This document shows positions 52,221 through 61,187 of a stretch of 64,000 bases of DNA, in pieces. The notes beneath the pieces are model-generated. The model was given only the letters and a program-made list of their open reading frames with translations, ran no database searches and was not told the DNA's origin. Position numbers and translations under genes: made by a program. The stretch is from contig JAFWOU010000029.1 in the NCBI GenBank assembly GCA_017509715.1, positions 239,525-303,524 of the forward strand, written 5' to 3'. The first letter of the stretch is position 1, and every line of letters starts with the position of its first letter. This DNA is from Paludibacteraceae bacterium. Its GTDB lineage: Bacteria; Bacteroidota; Bacteroidia; Bacteroidales; Paludibacteraceae.

Positions 52221-52858
52221 AATGTTTTTGATTTAAAAGGGTTAATAAATAGGGTTGTTTTACTCTTTATAATATCGCTCGGGAAGATGCATTCCTGTTC
52301 CCGGCAAAAGGTGCGTGGTGCGTCGGATCGTACGCCGTCGCTCAGGTCAATGCCTTGCTGGAGGTATGCCCGCCAGACCAGTTCGGTGCAGTAGAGTTGG
52401 GTAGTGTCCAGCAGTAGGTAGTCGTTATCGAATACCACGCTGTCCCGCACTTTCTGCTCGGCATAACGGGCTGCGTTGCGGGCAATGCTATCCGGGCAGT
52501 TGACGCGCATCCAGGCGCCGACGTTAGCGCGTGTTGGGGCGAAGAACTCGGATAGCGGTTCGCGCTTCAGGTACTCGGGTTCACCCCGTTTGGCTTCGCC
52601 CGGTACGGCATGCAGCACGAGCCATTCGCCTTGCAGGCTGTCGTATTGCAGTATACCGACATGCGAGTAGGTGGATCCGCTCTGGTAGGTCACGGCCTGA
52701 CTCTCCAGCCCATGTCCGCATCTGAGCACCAGATCGCCGTCGCGAAACTCTTCCCGGCCGGTCCATTCCACCGCCGTGGTAGCCGGTCTGTTGCAACCGG
52801 CTACCAGCCATACGATGGCTATCGGCAGATAGAATAGATGGGCACGATTACTTCTCAT
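52217..52858 (-). CDS. YiiX/YebB-like permuted papain-fold lipoprotein
   Basis: 213 residues from the ATG at 52858, which overlaps the ppdK stop by 11 bp. Lipoprotein signal with WLVAGC. The permuted NlpC/P60-like domain shows FRDGDLVLRCGHGLESQAVT, SGSTYSHVGILQYD (active His) and TTQLYCTELVWRAY (active Cys). Proteins of this fold are cysteine hydrolases of peptide, amide or lipid bonds in the envelope; substrate unknown. Confidence 0.8.
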   Translation of the reverse strand: MRSNRAHLFYLPIAIVWLVAGCNRPATTAVEWTGREEFRDGDLVLRCGHGLESQAVTYQSGSTYSHVGILQYDSLQGEWLVLHAVPGEAKRGEPEYLKREPLSEFFAPTRANVGAWMRVNCPDSIARNAARYAEQKVRDSVVFDNDYLLLDTTQLYCTELVWRAYLQQGIDLSDGVRSDAPRTFCREQECIFPSDIIKSKTTLFINPFKSKTL

Positions 52859-55577
52859 CCTCAACGGCTGCTTGGGCAGCGGCGAGGCGGGCGATAGGTA
52901 CGCGGAAGGGCGAGCAGCTTGCGTAGTTCATGCCTACGCGAGCGCAGAACTTAACAGAGCTGGGCTCTCCACCATGCTCACCGCAGATACCGGTACGCAA
53001 TCCCGGACGAACGGCACGACCCTTCTCAACGGCCATCTTGATCAACTGACCAACACCGTTCTGATCCAGTACCTGGAACGGATCTACCTTCAGAATTTTC
53101 TTCTCCAGATAAGCCGGCAAGAACGAAGCGATATCGTCGCGGCTGTAACCGAAGGTCATCTGGGTAAGGTCGTTGGTACCGAACGAGAAGTACTGAGCCT
53201 CCGTTGCGATGCGGTCTGCCGTCAGAGCAGCACGCGGAATCTCGATCATCGTACCGATCTCGAACTCTACCTCTACGCCATACTCAGCGAAGACTTCTTT
53301 TGCCACGCGCTGGATGATCTCTTTCTGCTGCTTGAGCTCGTAGAGGATACCGATCAGCGGCACCATGATCTCAGGCATCGGGTTCTTGCCCTCTTTCTTC
53401 AGCTCGCAAGCGGCCGAGAGGATGGCGCGGGTCTGCATAGCGGTGATCTCCGGGAAGGTGATACCCAGACGGCAACCACGGTGACCAAGCATCGGGTTGT
53501 TCTCTGCCAACTGAGCTACACGAGTCTGGATCTCCTCAACGGAAACGCCCATCTCTTTCGCCATCTGCTCTTGTCCCTTCAGATCATGCGGTACGAACTC
53601 GTGCAAAGGCGGGTCGAGCAGACGGATGTTCACAGGCAGGCCGTCCATAGCGTCCAAGATACCTTTGAAGTCAGCCTTTTGGTACGGCAGCAGTTTAGCC
53701 AGTGCTTTCTCGCGGCCCTCGCTGTCCTTGGCGAGAATCATCTCACGCATAGCGATGATCTTCTGGTCGTCGAAGAACATGTGCTCGGTACGGGTCAGAC
53801 CGATACCCTTAGCGCCAAACTGACGAGCTACGCGAGCGTCGTGCGGCGTGTCGGCGTTGGTACGAACCTGCAGACGGGTATATTTGTCGCAGAGGTCCAT
53901 GAGCTCCTTGAAGTCGCCAGAGAGTTCGGCAGCCTTGGTCGGAATCTCACCGGCATAAACCTGACCGGTAGAACCGTTGAGCGAGATATAGTCGCCTTCC
54001 TTATAAGTAACGTCCTCAATCTTGACAGTCTTAGCCTTATAATCTACTTGGATAGCACCTGCACCCGATACGCAGCACTTACCCATACCGCGAGCTACTA
54101 CGGCTGCGTGGCTGGTCATACCGCCGCGTGCGGTGAGGATACCTTCGGCTGCGCTCATACCTGCGAGGTCTTCCGGACTCGTCTCGATACGAACCATCAC
54201 TACCTTGTGGCCGTTAGCGTGCCACTCCTGAGCGTCGTCAGCGTGGAATACGATTTGTCCGCATGCAGCACCCGGACTTGCGGGCAGACCCTGCGTGATA
54301 ACTTTAGCACGCTTGAGTGCCTCTTTGTCGAAAACGGGGTGGAGCAGTTCGTCCAATTTCTGCGGCTCGCAGCGAAGGATAGCCTCTTTCTCGGAGATAA
54401 GTCCTTCGTGCACCATATCCATAGCGATCTTCACCATTGCCGTACCGGTACGCTTACCGTTACGGGTCTGGAGGAACCAGAGTTTGCCTTCCTGAACGGT
54501 GAACTCCATGTCCTGCATGTCGCGGTAGTGGTTCTCCAGTTTCTGCTGGATAGCATTCAGCTCGGCATACATCTCCGGCATAGCCTCCTCCATCGACGGA
54601 TACTTAGCTACGCGCTCTTCCTCCGAGATACCGGCACGCTCAGCCCAGCGTTGCGAACCGATCTTGGTAATCTGTTGCGGGGTACGGATACCGGCCACCA
54701 CGTCCTCACCCTGTGCGTTGACGAGGTACTCGCCGTTGAACAGGTTCTCGCCGTTACCGGCGTCGCGGCTGAAGCATACACCCGTTGCGGAAGTGTCGCC
54801 CATGTTACCGAATACCATAGCCATAACACTCACGGCTGTTCCCCACTCATCAGGAATTCCTTCCATCTTGCGGTAGAGGATAGCACGCTCGTTCATCCAG
54901 CTACGGAATACAGCGCAGATAGCGCCCCAGAGCTGCTCCATAGGATCGTCGGGGAAGTCCTTGCCTGTCTGTTCCTTGATAGCCTTCTTGAAGCGAGCTA
55001 CCAGGTCCTGAAGCTCCTCTACGTTCAGGTCCTTGTCCAGCTTGATGCCACGGATAGCCTTCACCTCCTCGATGATCTTCTCAAACGGATCGATGTCGGT
55101 CTTGTTGACCGGCTTCATACCCAGTACTACGTCGCCGTACATCTGTACGAAGCGGCGGTAGGAGTCGTACACAAAGTGGGGGTTCTGCGTTTTCTTGCAC
55201 ATACCTTCAGCTACGGTGTCGTTCAATCCCAGGTTGAGGATCGTATCCATCATACCCGGCATAGAAGCACGTGCACCCGAACGAACGCTGACCAGCAGCG
55301 GGTTCTGCGGGTCACCAAACTTGCAGTTCATCAACTCCTCGGTGTGCTTTACGGCAGCATTCACCTCGTCTTGGAGCATCTCTACGATTTTCTCTTGGCC
55401 TACCTGATAATACTCGTTGCAGACCTCGGTCGTAATAGTGAATCCGGGAGGAACAGGTACGCCTACCAGGTTCATCTCTGCACAGTTGGCACCCTTACCG
55501 CCGAGCAACTCACGCATTTGCGCGTTACCCTCAGCCTGGCCGTTACCAAAAGTGTAAACACGTTTTTTGTTTTCCAT
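52848..55577 (-). CDS. ppdK: Pyruvate, phosphate dikinase
   Basis: 909 residues, full length. Interconverts pyruvate, ATP and Pi with PEP, AMP and PPi. N-terminal ATP-grasp domain (LLGGKGANCAEMNLVGVPVP, GMMDTILNLGLND), central swivelling His domain with catalytic His in LTARGGMTSHAAVVARGMGK, and C-terminal PEP domain (RTEHMFFDDQKIIAMREMIL, SFGTNDLTQMTFGYSRDD, CGEHGGEPSSVKF). A single promoter at 55654-55685 precedes it. In anaerobic Bacteroidota it supports glycolysis with PPi or gluconeogenesis. Confidence 0.96.
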   Translation of the reverse strand: MENKKRVYTFGNGQAEGNAQMRELLGGKGANCAEMNLVGVPVPPGFTITTEVCNEYYQVGQEKIVEMLQDEVNAAVKHTEELMNCKFGDPQNPLLVSVRSGARASMPGMMDTILNLGLNDTVAEGMCKKTQNPHFVYDSYRRFVQMYGDVVLGMKPVNKTDIDPFEKIIEEVKAIRGIKLDKDLNVEELQDLVARFKKAIKEQTGKDFPDDPMEQLWGAICAVFRSWMNERAILYRKMEGIPDEWGTAVSVMAMVFGNMGDTSATGVCFSRDAGNGENLFNGEYLVNAQGEDVVAGIRTPQQITKIGSQRWAERAGISEEERVAKYPSMEEAMPEMYAELNAIQQKLENHYRDMQDMEFTVQEGKLWFLQTRNGKRTGTAMVKIAMDMVHEGLISEKEAILRCEPQKLDELLHPVFDKEALKRAKVITQGLPASPGAACGQIVFHADDAQEWHANGHKVVMVRIETSPEDLAGMSAAEGILTARGGMTSHAAVVARGMGKCCVSGAGAIQVDYKAKTVKIEDVTYKEGDYISLNGSTGQVYAGEIPTKAAELSGDFKELMDLCDKYTRLQVRTNADTPHDARVARQFGAKGIGLTRTEHMFFDDQKIIAMREMILAKDSEGREKALAKLLPYQKADFKGILDAMDGLPVNIRLLDPPLHEFVPHDLKGQEQMAKEMGVSVEEIQTRVAQLAENNPMLGHRGCRLGITFPEITAMQTRAILSAACELKKEGKNPMPEIMVPLIGILYELKQQKEIIQRVAKEVFAEYGVEVEFEIGTMIEIPRAALTADRIATEAQYFSFGTNDLTQMTFGYSRDDIASFLPAYLEKKILKVDPFQVLDQNGVGQLIKMAVEKGRAVRPGLRTGICGEHGGEPSSVKFCARVGMNYASCSPFRVPIARLAAAQAAVEDEK

Positions 55578-55653
55578 AAAAAATTAGGTTGATTATTAAA
55601 TAGTTATAAAAACATAATGTTTCCTGCATGCATGCCCATACACAATGGACGCT

Positions 55654-55685
55654 GCAAAGGTACGAAAAAAAAATGACATACACAA
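55654..55685 (-). promoter_or_regulatory. Bacteroidota promoter, ppdK, with palindrome at -33
   Basis: Minus strand TTG (55685-55683), 20 bp, TACCTTTGC (55662-55654); -33 TTGTGTATGTC. A perfect inverted repeat CATACAC-N4-GTGTATG (55677-55694) overlaps the -33 box. Confidence 0.87.
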
Positions 55686-55743
55686 TAGTGTATGCAACTT
55701 TTTTAAGATTTTATGCAATTTTGTTAAGGTTGTGCAGTTTTTT

Positions 55744-55775
55744 TTGTGTATGTCCGAAAAAAAGTGTACCTTTGC
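55744..55775 (+). promoter_or_regulatory. Bacteroidota promoter, endonuclease pair
   Basis: TTG (55744-55746), 20 bp, TACCTTTGC (55767-55775); -33 TTGTGTATGTC, the same as in the divergent ppdK promoter. Confidence 0.87.
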
Positions 55776-55808
55776 ACCAAATATGCATTTTTTGAAAATA
55801 TCAGATAC

Positions 55809-57593
55809 ATGAAAAAGCACTTTTTAGCAATTCTGGCGCTCGTTTTTGTAGCGCAAATCAGTTGGGCAGGCACGGTTACTCCGGCTTCGCAGATTCCAGC
55901 GTATTATGCTGATGCGGACGGTTTGGCAGGCAAGCCGCTTTGGACGGCTATCAGTTCTATCACGAACAGAGGATTTAGTTCACTCGGCTATAGCGGTCTA
56001 TGGACTGCATATAAAAAGACCGATGTCTATCCTGCAGATTCGGTAGGTAAGGCCGGAAAGATTTGGGATATGTACGGCGAGTGTACCTTCACCTACGGTT
56101 CCGATCAATGTGGTTCGTACAATGGTGTATGCGATTGTTATAATCGTGAGCACTCTATTCCGAAGTCCTGGTTTGGCGGTTCTACCAGCGGTATAGGTTG
56201 TGATATCTTCCATCTGGTGCCTACGGACGGAAAGATCAACAGTACCCGTTCCAACGATGAGTTTGGTGAGGTGGCCGGAGCGAAGAACTACTACGGAAAC
56301 GGTACAGGTACTGCCGGTACATGGTCCACGGATCGTCCGACCATTGCCTCTGCAGCCGGTGAAGTGATTCAGGGATCGGGCAATGTGTTCGAGCCCAAAG
56401 ACCAATACAAAGGCGATTTTGCGCGTGGATACATGGGAACAATTATTAAATGGCAACTGGCCAACATGACAACGGCGAATAATTTCTTTTCCGGTGAATA
56501 TACTCCTTCCGGCTATTTCGGTTTTACCAAGAAAGCCGTTGTCCTTATGATGAAATGGCATCGTGAGGATCCCGTTTCGCAGAAAGAGATCGACCGTAAC
56601 AACGGTATTCAGGCTACGCAAGGAAACCGCAATCCCTTTATCGATTATCCCTATCTGGCGGAGTATATATGGGGTGAACATGCCGGTGAGACCGTGGATA
56701 TGTCGCTACTGATGCCTTCTACCGATCCGGACTTTATTCCCGGTGTGAGCAACGGCTTGCGTGAGCATGAAGTGCCGCCTATTCCGGGTGCTATGTACGG
56801 CGTGACTTGGTCGGTGAACGGCGAGGAATTGTTGGTGGATTCAATCTGCGAAGAATGTCCGATAATGGCTCTTCCGTCCATGCCTGTTTCATGTTCCACA
56901 GAGTCGAATGTGTTCGTAGGATGGACCACTGCCGCTATTGCAGGCACGAGCGAGGACGCACCGGCTGTGCTCTATACCAAGCCGGCAGACTTCCCCGCTG
57001 TCACAGCTGACGTTACTTACTATGCCGTCTTTGCCAAAGAAACCATTACACAAGGTGCGGCTCCGGCTACCTATATCTATGATGCCGACCATCAGGAAGG
57101 TTGGGCCAATACGGGTGCGAATAAGGGTTCGTACTGGCTCTTAGACCAAGATAAGACCCTTGTCTCCCCAGCTATCGATCTCATGGGGCTCGAGTCTATC
57201 GTAGTGAAGATGCGTACTTATGGCGGTACGCAGTACGATATGCTTCAGATCTCGGAGGAATCAGGTGTACTCACTTCCATCCAGGCTACCGGCGGTTCTA
57301 CCATCACCGAATATACCTGGAATAACAATCTCTATATCGCCGGAACCTCTACGCTTACTTTCGCTTGTTCCAATGGCGCGGCTAATAAGGGTATCGGTAT
57401 CCAGTCTGTGGTCATCAATGCTACCGGTTCAGGATCGTCCTACAACCGTTATATCACTTCCTGCCAGAGTGGCGACGAAGTGGAACTGACGCCTGCAGAG
57501 GTTGCCGTGGTACGCAAGATGCTCATTGGCGGACGCATCTATATCCTCATTGGCAACGAATTGTATAACCTGCAAGGTCAACGCGTAAAATGA
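55809..57593 (+). CDS. Secreted endonuclease I-family protein with C-terminal adhesive/sorting-like region
   Basis: 594 residues. Signal peptide MKKHFLAILALVFVAQISWA. Residues about 25-300 are the endonuclease I (EndA/NucM) domain: CDCYNREHSIPKSWFGG (catalytic His, beta-beta-alpha-metal fold), CDIFHLVPTDGKINSTRSN and MMKWHREDPVSQKEIDRNNG. Next, a ~85-residue beta domain (YGVTWSVNGEELLVDS to FAKETIT) resembling Listeria-Bacteroides InlB-B repeats, a jelly-roll-like domain (GSYWLLDQDKTLVSPAIDL) and a short end RKMLIGGRIYILIGNELYNL. That end recurs in the next gene and may be a secretion or anchoring tail. It nicks or degrades DNA outside the cell, probably for nutrition. 4-bp overlap with the paralogue. 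Confidence 0.86.
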   Translation: MKKHFLAILALVFVAQISWAGTVTPASQIPAYYADADGLAGKPLWTAISSITNRGFSSLGYSGLWTAYKKTDVYPADSVGKAGKIWDMYGECTFTYGSDQCGSYNGVCDCYNREHSIPKSWFGGSTSGIGCDIFHLVPTDGKINSTRSNDEFGEVAGAKNYYGNGTGTAGTWSTDRPTIASAAGEVIQGSGNVFEPKDQYKGDFARGYMGTIIKWQLANMTTANNFFSGEYTPSGYFGFTKKAVVLMMKWHREDPVSQKEIDRNNGIQATQGNRNPFIDYPYLAEYIWGEHAGETVDMSLLMPSTDPDFIPGVSNGLREHEVPPIPGAMYGVTWSVNGEELLVDSICEECPIMALPSMPVSCSTESNVFVGWTTAAIAGTSEDAPAVLYTKPADFPAVTADVTYYAVFAKETITQGAAPATYIYDADHQEGWANTGANKGSYWLLDQDKTLVSPAIDLMGLESIVVKMRTYGGTQYDMLQISEESGVLTSIQATGGSTITEYTWNNNLYIAGTSTLTFACSNGAANKGIGIQSVVINATGSGSSYNRYITSCQSGDEVELTPAEVAVVRKMLIGGRIYILIGNELYNLQGQRVK

Positions 57594-59299
57594 AAATAGA
57601 GAATACTTCCTTTGTACATTGTACATTGTCACTTTGTACATTACTTGTACTTTGTACATTGTCACTTTGTACATTCGCGAATGTCGTCGTTGGCGTAGCT
57701 GCCATTCCGGAGAACTACTACTATGACGTGAATGGCAAGAAGAATGCGGACGCCATCCTGAATGCGCTATGCGACATTATCGACGACCATACCGTCATTG
57801 CCTATTCCGGCCTGGAGCCTTACTACGAGCAGACCGATTTCTACAACGATACGTTATGGGATATGTACTCGACCTGTACGTTCTATATGTCGCATGCCAA
57901 CGTGCCGCAGTCGGCCGTTTGCGACGGATGGAACAAGGAGCACCTGGTTTGCCAGTCGTGGTTGGGTAGCGGACCGATGGTGTCTGACCTGTTTAACGTC
58001 TATCCTACGGATGCGCGTATCAATAACCTGCGATCGAACTATCCGTATGGCGTGGTAGGCAGCGGATTCAGCGGTTTCTCGAAGGACCCGCAACACCACG
58101 GACTCGGTAAACTGGGCAGTTCTACTACGAGTGGTATTGGTACGTGTTACGAACCCGACGATCAGTATAAGGGTGATTTCGCCCGTTCGTTCTTCTATAT
58201 GGTGGCGCGCTATCGCAACAACGTGCTGAACTCCGGCAACGGCGCCAAGATGTTCACGTCCAACCCGACGAACCTGACGGCCTACAGCCTCTCGTTCCTC
58301 TTGGACTGGCATCGTCAGGATCCTGTATCGCAGAAGGAGATCGACCGCAACCAGGCCGTCTATGGCATCCAGCATAACCGCAATCCGTTTATTGACTATC
58401 CGGAGCTGGTGGAATATATCTGGGGCAACCGGGTGGGGCAGACAGTGGACCTGACGAGCATGACGCCTACCTGCGAGGGTGGCGGATACGACCCGACGCA
58501 AGTGACCAAGTACGCTGTCACCTGGTCGGTTTGCGGTACGGCGGTCACGACCGATTCCATTATTGCCGGACGGGCTATCACGGCTATGCCGGAGACGCCG
58601 GTGTCGTGTTCTGCGACGAGCGATGTGTTCATGGGATGGACCGTGGCACCGATAGAAGGCACAACGGACCAAGCGCCACAGCTCTATAAGCAAGTGGGTG
58701 ATTTCCCGACCGTGACGGCCGACATGACGCTGTATGCTGTGTTTGCGCATGGCGAACAGGGGGCAGCCGTAGAACCCATGGTCTATACCTACGACGAGAA
58801 TAACCAGGAGGGATGGACCAATACGGCGGAGAACAAGAACGGATCTTACTGGTTGCTGGATAAGGACAAGGTGCTGACCTCACCCGAGATCAACCTGGCC
58901 GGACTATCGTCTATAGAGGTCAATATCCGCACGTATGGCGGTACGCAGTACTGCAACCTGGACGTCAAGGCCGGCGATACGCAGATAGCCACCATCGTAG
59001 CTACGAATGGCAAGACGCTGACGGACTATACCTGGACCAACACCCAACCGCTGTCCGGCCTCTCGCCGCTGACGTTCTCTACGAACTACAACAGCCTGCA
59101 AGGTATCGGTTTCACCCGCGTCACGATCAACGCCACCGGTTCGGGCGTAAGCTATTCGGCCTTCCTGACCGACTGCGGCACCACCGGCCTCGAAAATCGA
59201 GAATCGAGAATCGAAAATCGCAAACTGCTGATCGACGGCCACCTATACATCATGATAGATAATCAACTATATACAATTACAGGATTAAAATTTAAGTAA
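57590..59299 (+). CDS. Secreted endonuclease I-family protein, tandem paralogue
   Basis: 569 residues, the same architecture as the preceding gene: endonuclease I domain (VCDGWNKEHLVCQSWLGSG, SDLFNVYPTDARINNLRSN, DWHRQDPVSQKEIDRNQA), InlB-like domain (KYAVTWSVCGTAVTTDSIIA), jelly-roll (GSYWLLDKDKVLTSPEINLA) and tail NRKLLIDGHLYIMIDNQLYT. The N-terminus is unusual: its signal peptide (CTLSLCTLLVLCTLSLCTF) is encoded by a tandem array of the TTGTACA type, giving two copies of CTLSLCT 11 residues apart. A second array (59191-59225) encodes ENRESRIENRK before the tail. ATGA overlap with the first gene suggests a duplication followed by divergence. Confidence 0.85.
   Translation: MKIENTSFVHCTLSLCTLLVLCTLSLCTFANVVVGVAAIPENYYYDVNGKKNADAILNALCDIIDDHTVIAYSGLEPYYEQTDFYNDTLWDMYSTCTFYMSHANVPQSAVCDGWNKEHLVCQSWLGSGPMVSDLFNVYPTDARINNLRSNYPYGVVGSGFSGFSKDPQHHGLGKLGSSTTSGIGTCYEPDDQYKGDFARSFFYMVARYRNNVLNSGNGAKMFTSNPTNLTAYSLSFLLDWHRQDPVSQKEIDRNQAVYGIQHNRNPFIDYPELVEYIWGNRVGQTVDLTSMTPTCEGGGYDPTQVTKYAVTWSVCGTAVTTDSIIAGRAITAMPETPVSCSATSDVFMGWTVAPIEGTTDQAPQLYKQVGDFPTVTADMTLYAVFAHGEQGAAVEPMVYTYDENNQEGWTNTAENKNGSYWLLDKDKVLTSPEINLAGLSSIEVNIRTYGGTQYCNLDVKAGDTQIATIVATNGKTLTDYTWTNTQPLSGLSPLTFSTNYNSLQGIGFTRVTINATGSGVSYSAFLTDCGTTGLENRESRIENRKLLIDGHLYIMIDNQLYTITGLKFK
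57611..57675. repeat. TTGTACA-type array inside the signal-peptide region
   Basis: A 23-bp perfect direct repeat (57620-57642 and 57653-57675) built of about 7-bp TGTACAT/TGTCACT words. The 33-bp offset keeps the reading frame. Confidence 0.87.
59191..59225. repeat. 7-bp array inside the endonuclease paralogue
   Basis: CGAAAAT, CGAGAAT, CGAGAAT, CGAAAAT, CGCAAAC; coding for the linker before the C-terminal tail. Confidence 0.85.
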
Positions 59300-59301
59300 T
59301 T

Positions 59302-61182
59302 ATGGCAGACAAACTTAATTTCCTGGCAGATTTTCCGGCCATCTCTACCCAGACTTGGAAGGACAAAATCATCGCCGACCTCAAAGGGGCCGACTTCAAC
59401 AAGAAGTTGGTGTGGCGTACTCCGGAGGGCTTCAACGTACAGCCCTTCTATCGCCGTGAGGACCTCAAGGGACTGAAGACCACACTCTCAGCGCCCGGTC
59501 AATTTCCGTACGTTCGCGGCACACGTGCCAACAACGAGTGGGACATCCGTCAGAACATCTGTGCTTGCAAGAATGCACGCAAGGCCAACCAGAAAGCGCT
59601 GGAGGTACTCAACAAGGGTATTACCTCGCTGGGCTTCTGCTTGGACAAAGACAAACTGACTTACCACTTCATCAAGACGCTGCTGAACGGAATTTATGCT
59701 CCGGCAGTTGTGCTCAACTTCACGATCTGTCCGTGTGCAGCGCCTAAGTTGGCCGACATCTTGGTTCGCTATTTTGGCCGTATGGACTACGACTTCAAGG
59801 CCGTACGCGGTTCGATCAACGTGGACCCGATCAAGGGCATGCTACTGAAGGGCAAGAACCTCTCTCGTGAGGAGGTGACCGAGCGCCTGGTGGCTACCGT
59901 GAATGCCGCTAAGACGCTCGTCAACTACCGCGTAGTGGGTGTCAACTCGGCTATTATCAACAATTCGGGTGCGTATGCTGCGCAGGAACTGGCGTATGCC
60001 CTGGCTTGGGGAGCTGAGTACATGACCATGATGACCGAGGCGGGTGTACCTAACTACCGTGCCGCACGTGATATCCGCTTCAACATGGGTATCGGAGGCA
60101 ACTACTTCATGGAGATTGCTAAATTCCGTGCCGGACGTCTGTTGTGGGCGAAGATTGTAGAGCAGTATAAAGCGCCGATCTTCACCACCGCGCTGCGTAA
60201 CGCCGCTAAGATGAATGTGAGCGCTACGACGAGCCGCTTCAACATGACGGTCTTTGATGCGTATGTGAATTTGCTGCGCAGCCAGACCGAGACCATGTCG
60301 GCTGCTTTGGCCGGTGTGGACGAGATCACGGTGACGCCGTTTGATGTGACCTACGAAGAGCCTACGGAGTTTGCAGAGCGTATCGCTCGCAACCAGCAGT
60401 TGCTGCTGAAGGAGGAGGCGCATTTTGATAAGGTAGTGGATCCGGCAGCGGGTTCGTTCTATCTGGAGAACCTGACCGCCAGCATGGCTCAAGAGGCTTG
60501 GCGTCAGTTCCTGGAGATCCAGGAGCAGGGTGGATTCTTCGAGATGGTGAAGGCCGGTAAGATCCAGGAGGCTGTGGCCGCTAACCTCAAGACCCGTCTG
60601 CAGGACGTTGCCCGTCGTAAGGAGGTGATCTTGGGTAGCAACCAGTTCCCGAACTTCACCGAGAAAGCAGGCAAGAAGATCAAGGTCAACGAGAAGACCT
60701 GCTGCTGCAAGGGTGCTTGTGAGCCGCAGATCCCGACGCTGCCGATCGCTCGTGCAGCCGAAGAGTTTGAGACGCTGCGTCTGGAGACCGAGGCGGCTAA
60801 GAAGCAACCTGTGGCCTTCATGCTCACGATCGGTAACCTCGCTATGCGTATCGCGCGTGCGCAATTCAGTTGTAACTTCCTCGCGTGCGCAGGATATAAG
60901 GTAATCGACAACAACGGCTTCAAGTCTGTGAAGGACGGTATTAAGGCCGCTCGCAAGGCCAAAGCCGATATTATCGTGCTCTGCTCGTCGGATGATGAGT
61001 ATGCTATCTACGCACCGCAGGCATGGATGCAACTGGAAGGTGCTCCTGAGATCTTCATCGTAGCCGGTGCGCCGGCATGCATGGAGGACCTCCAGAAGCT
61101 CGGTATCCAGAATTTCATCCACGTAAGAAGCAACGTGCTTGAGACATTGAAATCGTTTAACGCCCAACTCCTTAAAAAATAA
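59302..61182 (+). CDS. mutA: Methylmalonyl-CoA mutase small (beta) subunit
   Basis: 626 residues. TIM-barrel domain related to MutB followed by a B12-binding-like domain that lacks the DxHxxG cobalamin motif, as usual for this non-catalytic subunit (seen: [38 protein letters not shown]). [20 protein letters not shown] and [16 protein letters not shown] are mutase-family segments. An unusual cysteine group [12 protein letters not shown] lies at about residues 468-479 in the interdomain linker. It starts 2 bp after the endonuclease stop without a visible promoter; mutB follows 5 bp later. Confidence 0.93.
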   Translation: MADKLNFLADFPAISTQTWKDKIIADLKGADFNKKLVWRTPEGFNVQPFYRREDLKGLKTTLSAPGQFPYVRGTRANNEWDIRQNICACKNARKANQKALEVLNKGITSLGFCLDKDKLTYHFIKTLLNGIYAPAVVLNFTICPCAAPKLADILVRYFGRMDYDFKAVRGSINVDPIKGMLLKGKNLSREEVTERLVATVNAAKTLVNYRVVGVNSAIINNSGAYAAQELAYALAWGAEYMTMMTEAGVPNYRAARDIRFNMGIGGNYFMEIAKFRAGRLLWAKIVEQYKAPIFTTALRNAAKMNVSATTSRFNMTVFDAYVNLLRSQTETMSAALAGVDEITVTPFDVTYEEPTEFAERIARNQQLLLKEEAHFDKVVDPAAGSFYLENLTASMAQEAWRQFLEIQEQGGFFEMVKAGKIQEAVAANLKTRLQDVARRKEVILGSNQFPNFTEKAGKKIKVNEKTCCCKGACEPQIPTLPIARAAEEFETLRLETEAAKKQPVAFMLTIGNLAMRIARAQFSCNFLACAGYKVIDNNGFKSVKDGIKAARKAKADIIVLCSSDDEYAIYAPQAWMQLEGAPEIFIVAGAPACMEDLQKLGIQNFIHVRSNVLETLKSFNAQLLKK

Positions 61183-61187
61183 GCCCT

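Noticed and set aside
52872..55592. A 906-codon open frame on the plus strand opposite ppdK
   Set aside because: It mirrors a highly biased, strongly conserved gene; the minus strand encodes full-length PPDK with all motifs. Long antisense frames are expected from this codon bias.
57590..59299. Loss of the active-site His in the second endonuclease (HLVPTD versus NVYPTD)
   Set aside because: The family position varies (EndA has DLHNL); the catalytic EH in NKEH and the downstream Asn are kept, so inactivation cannot be claimed.
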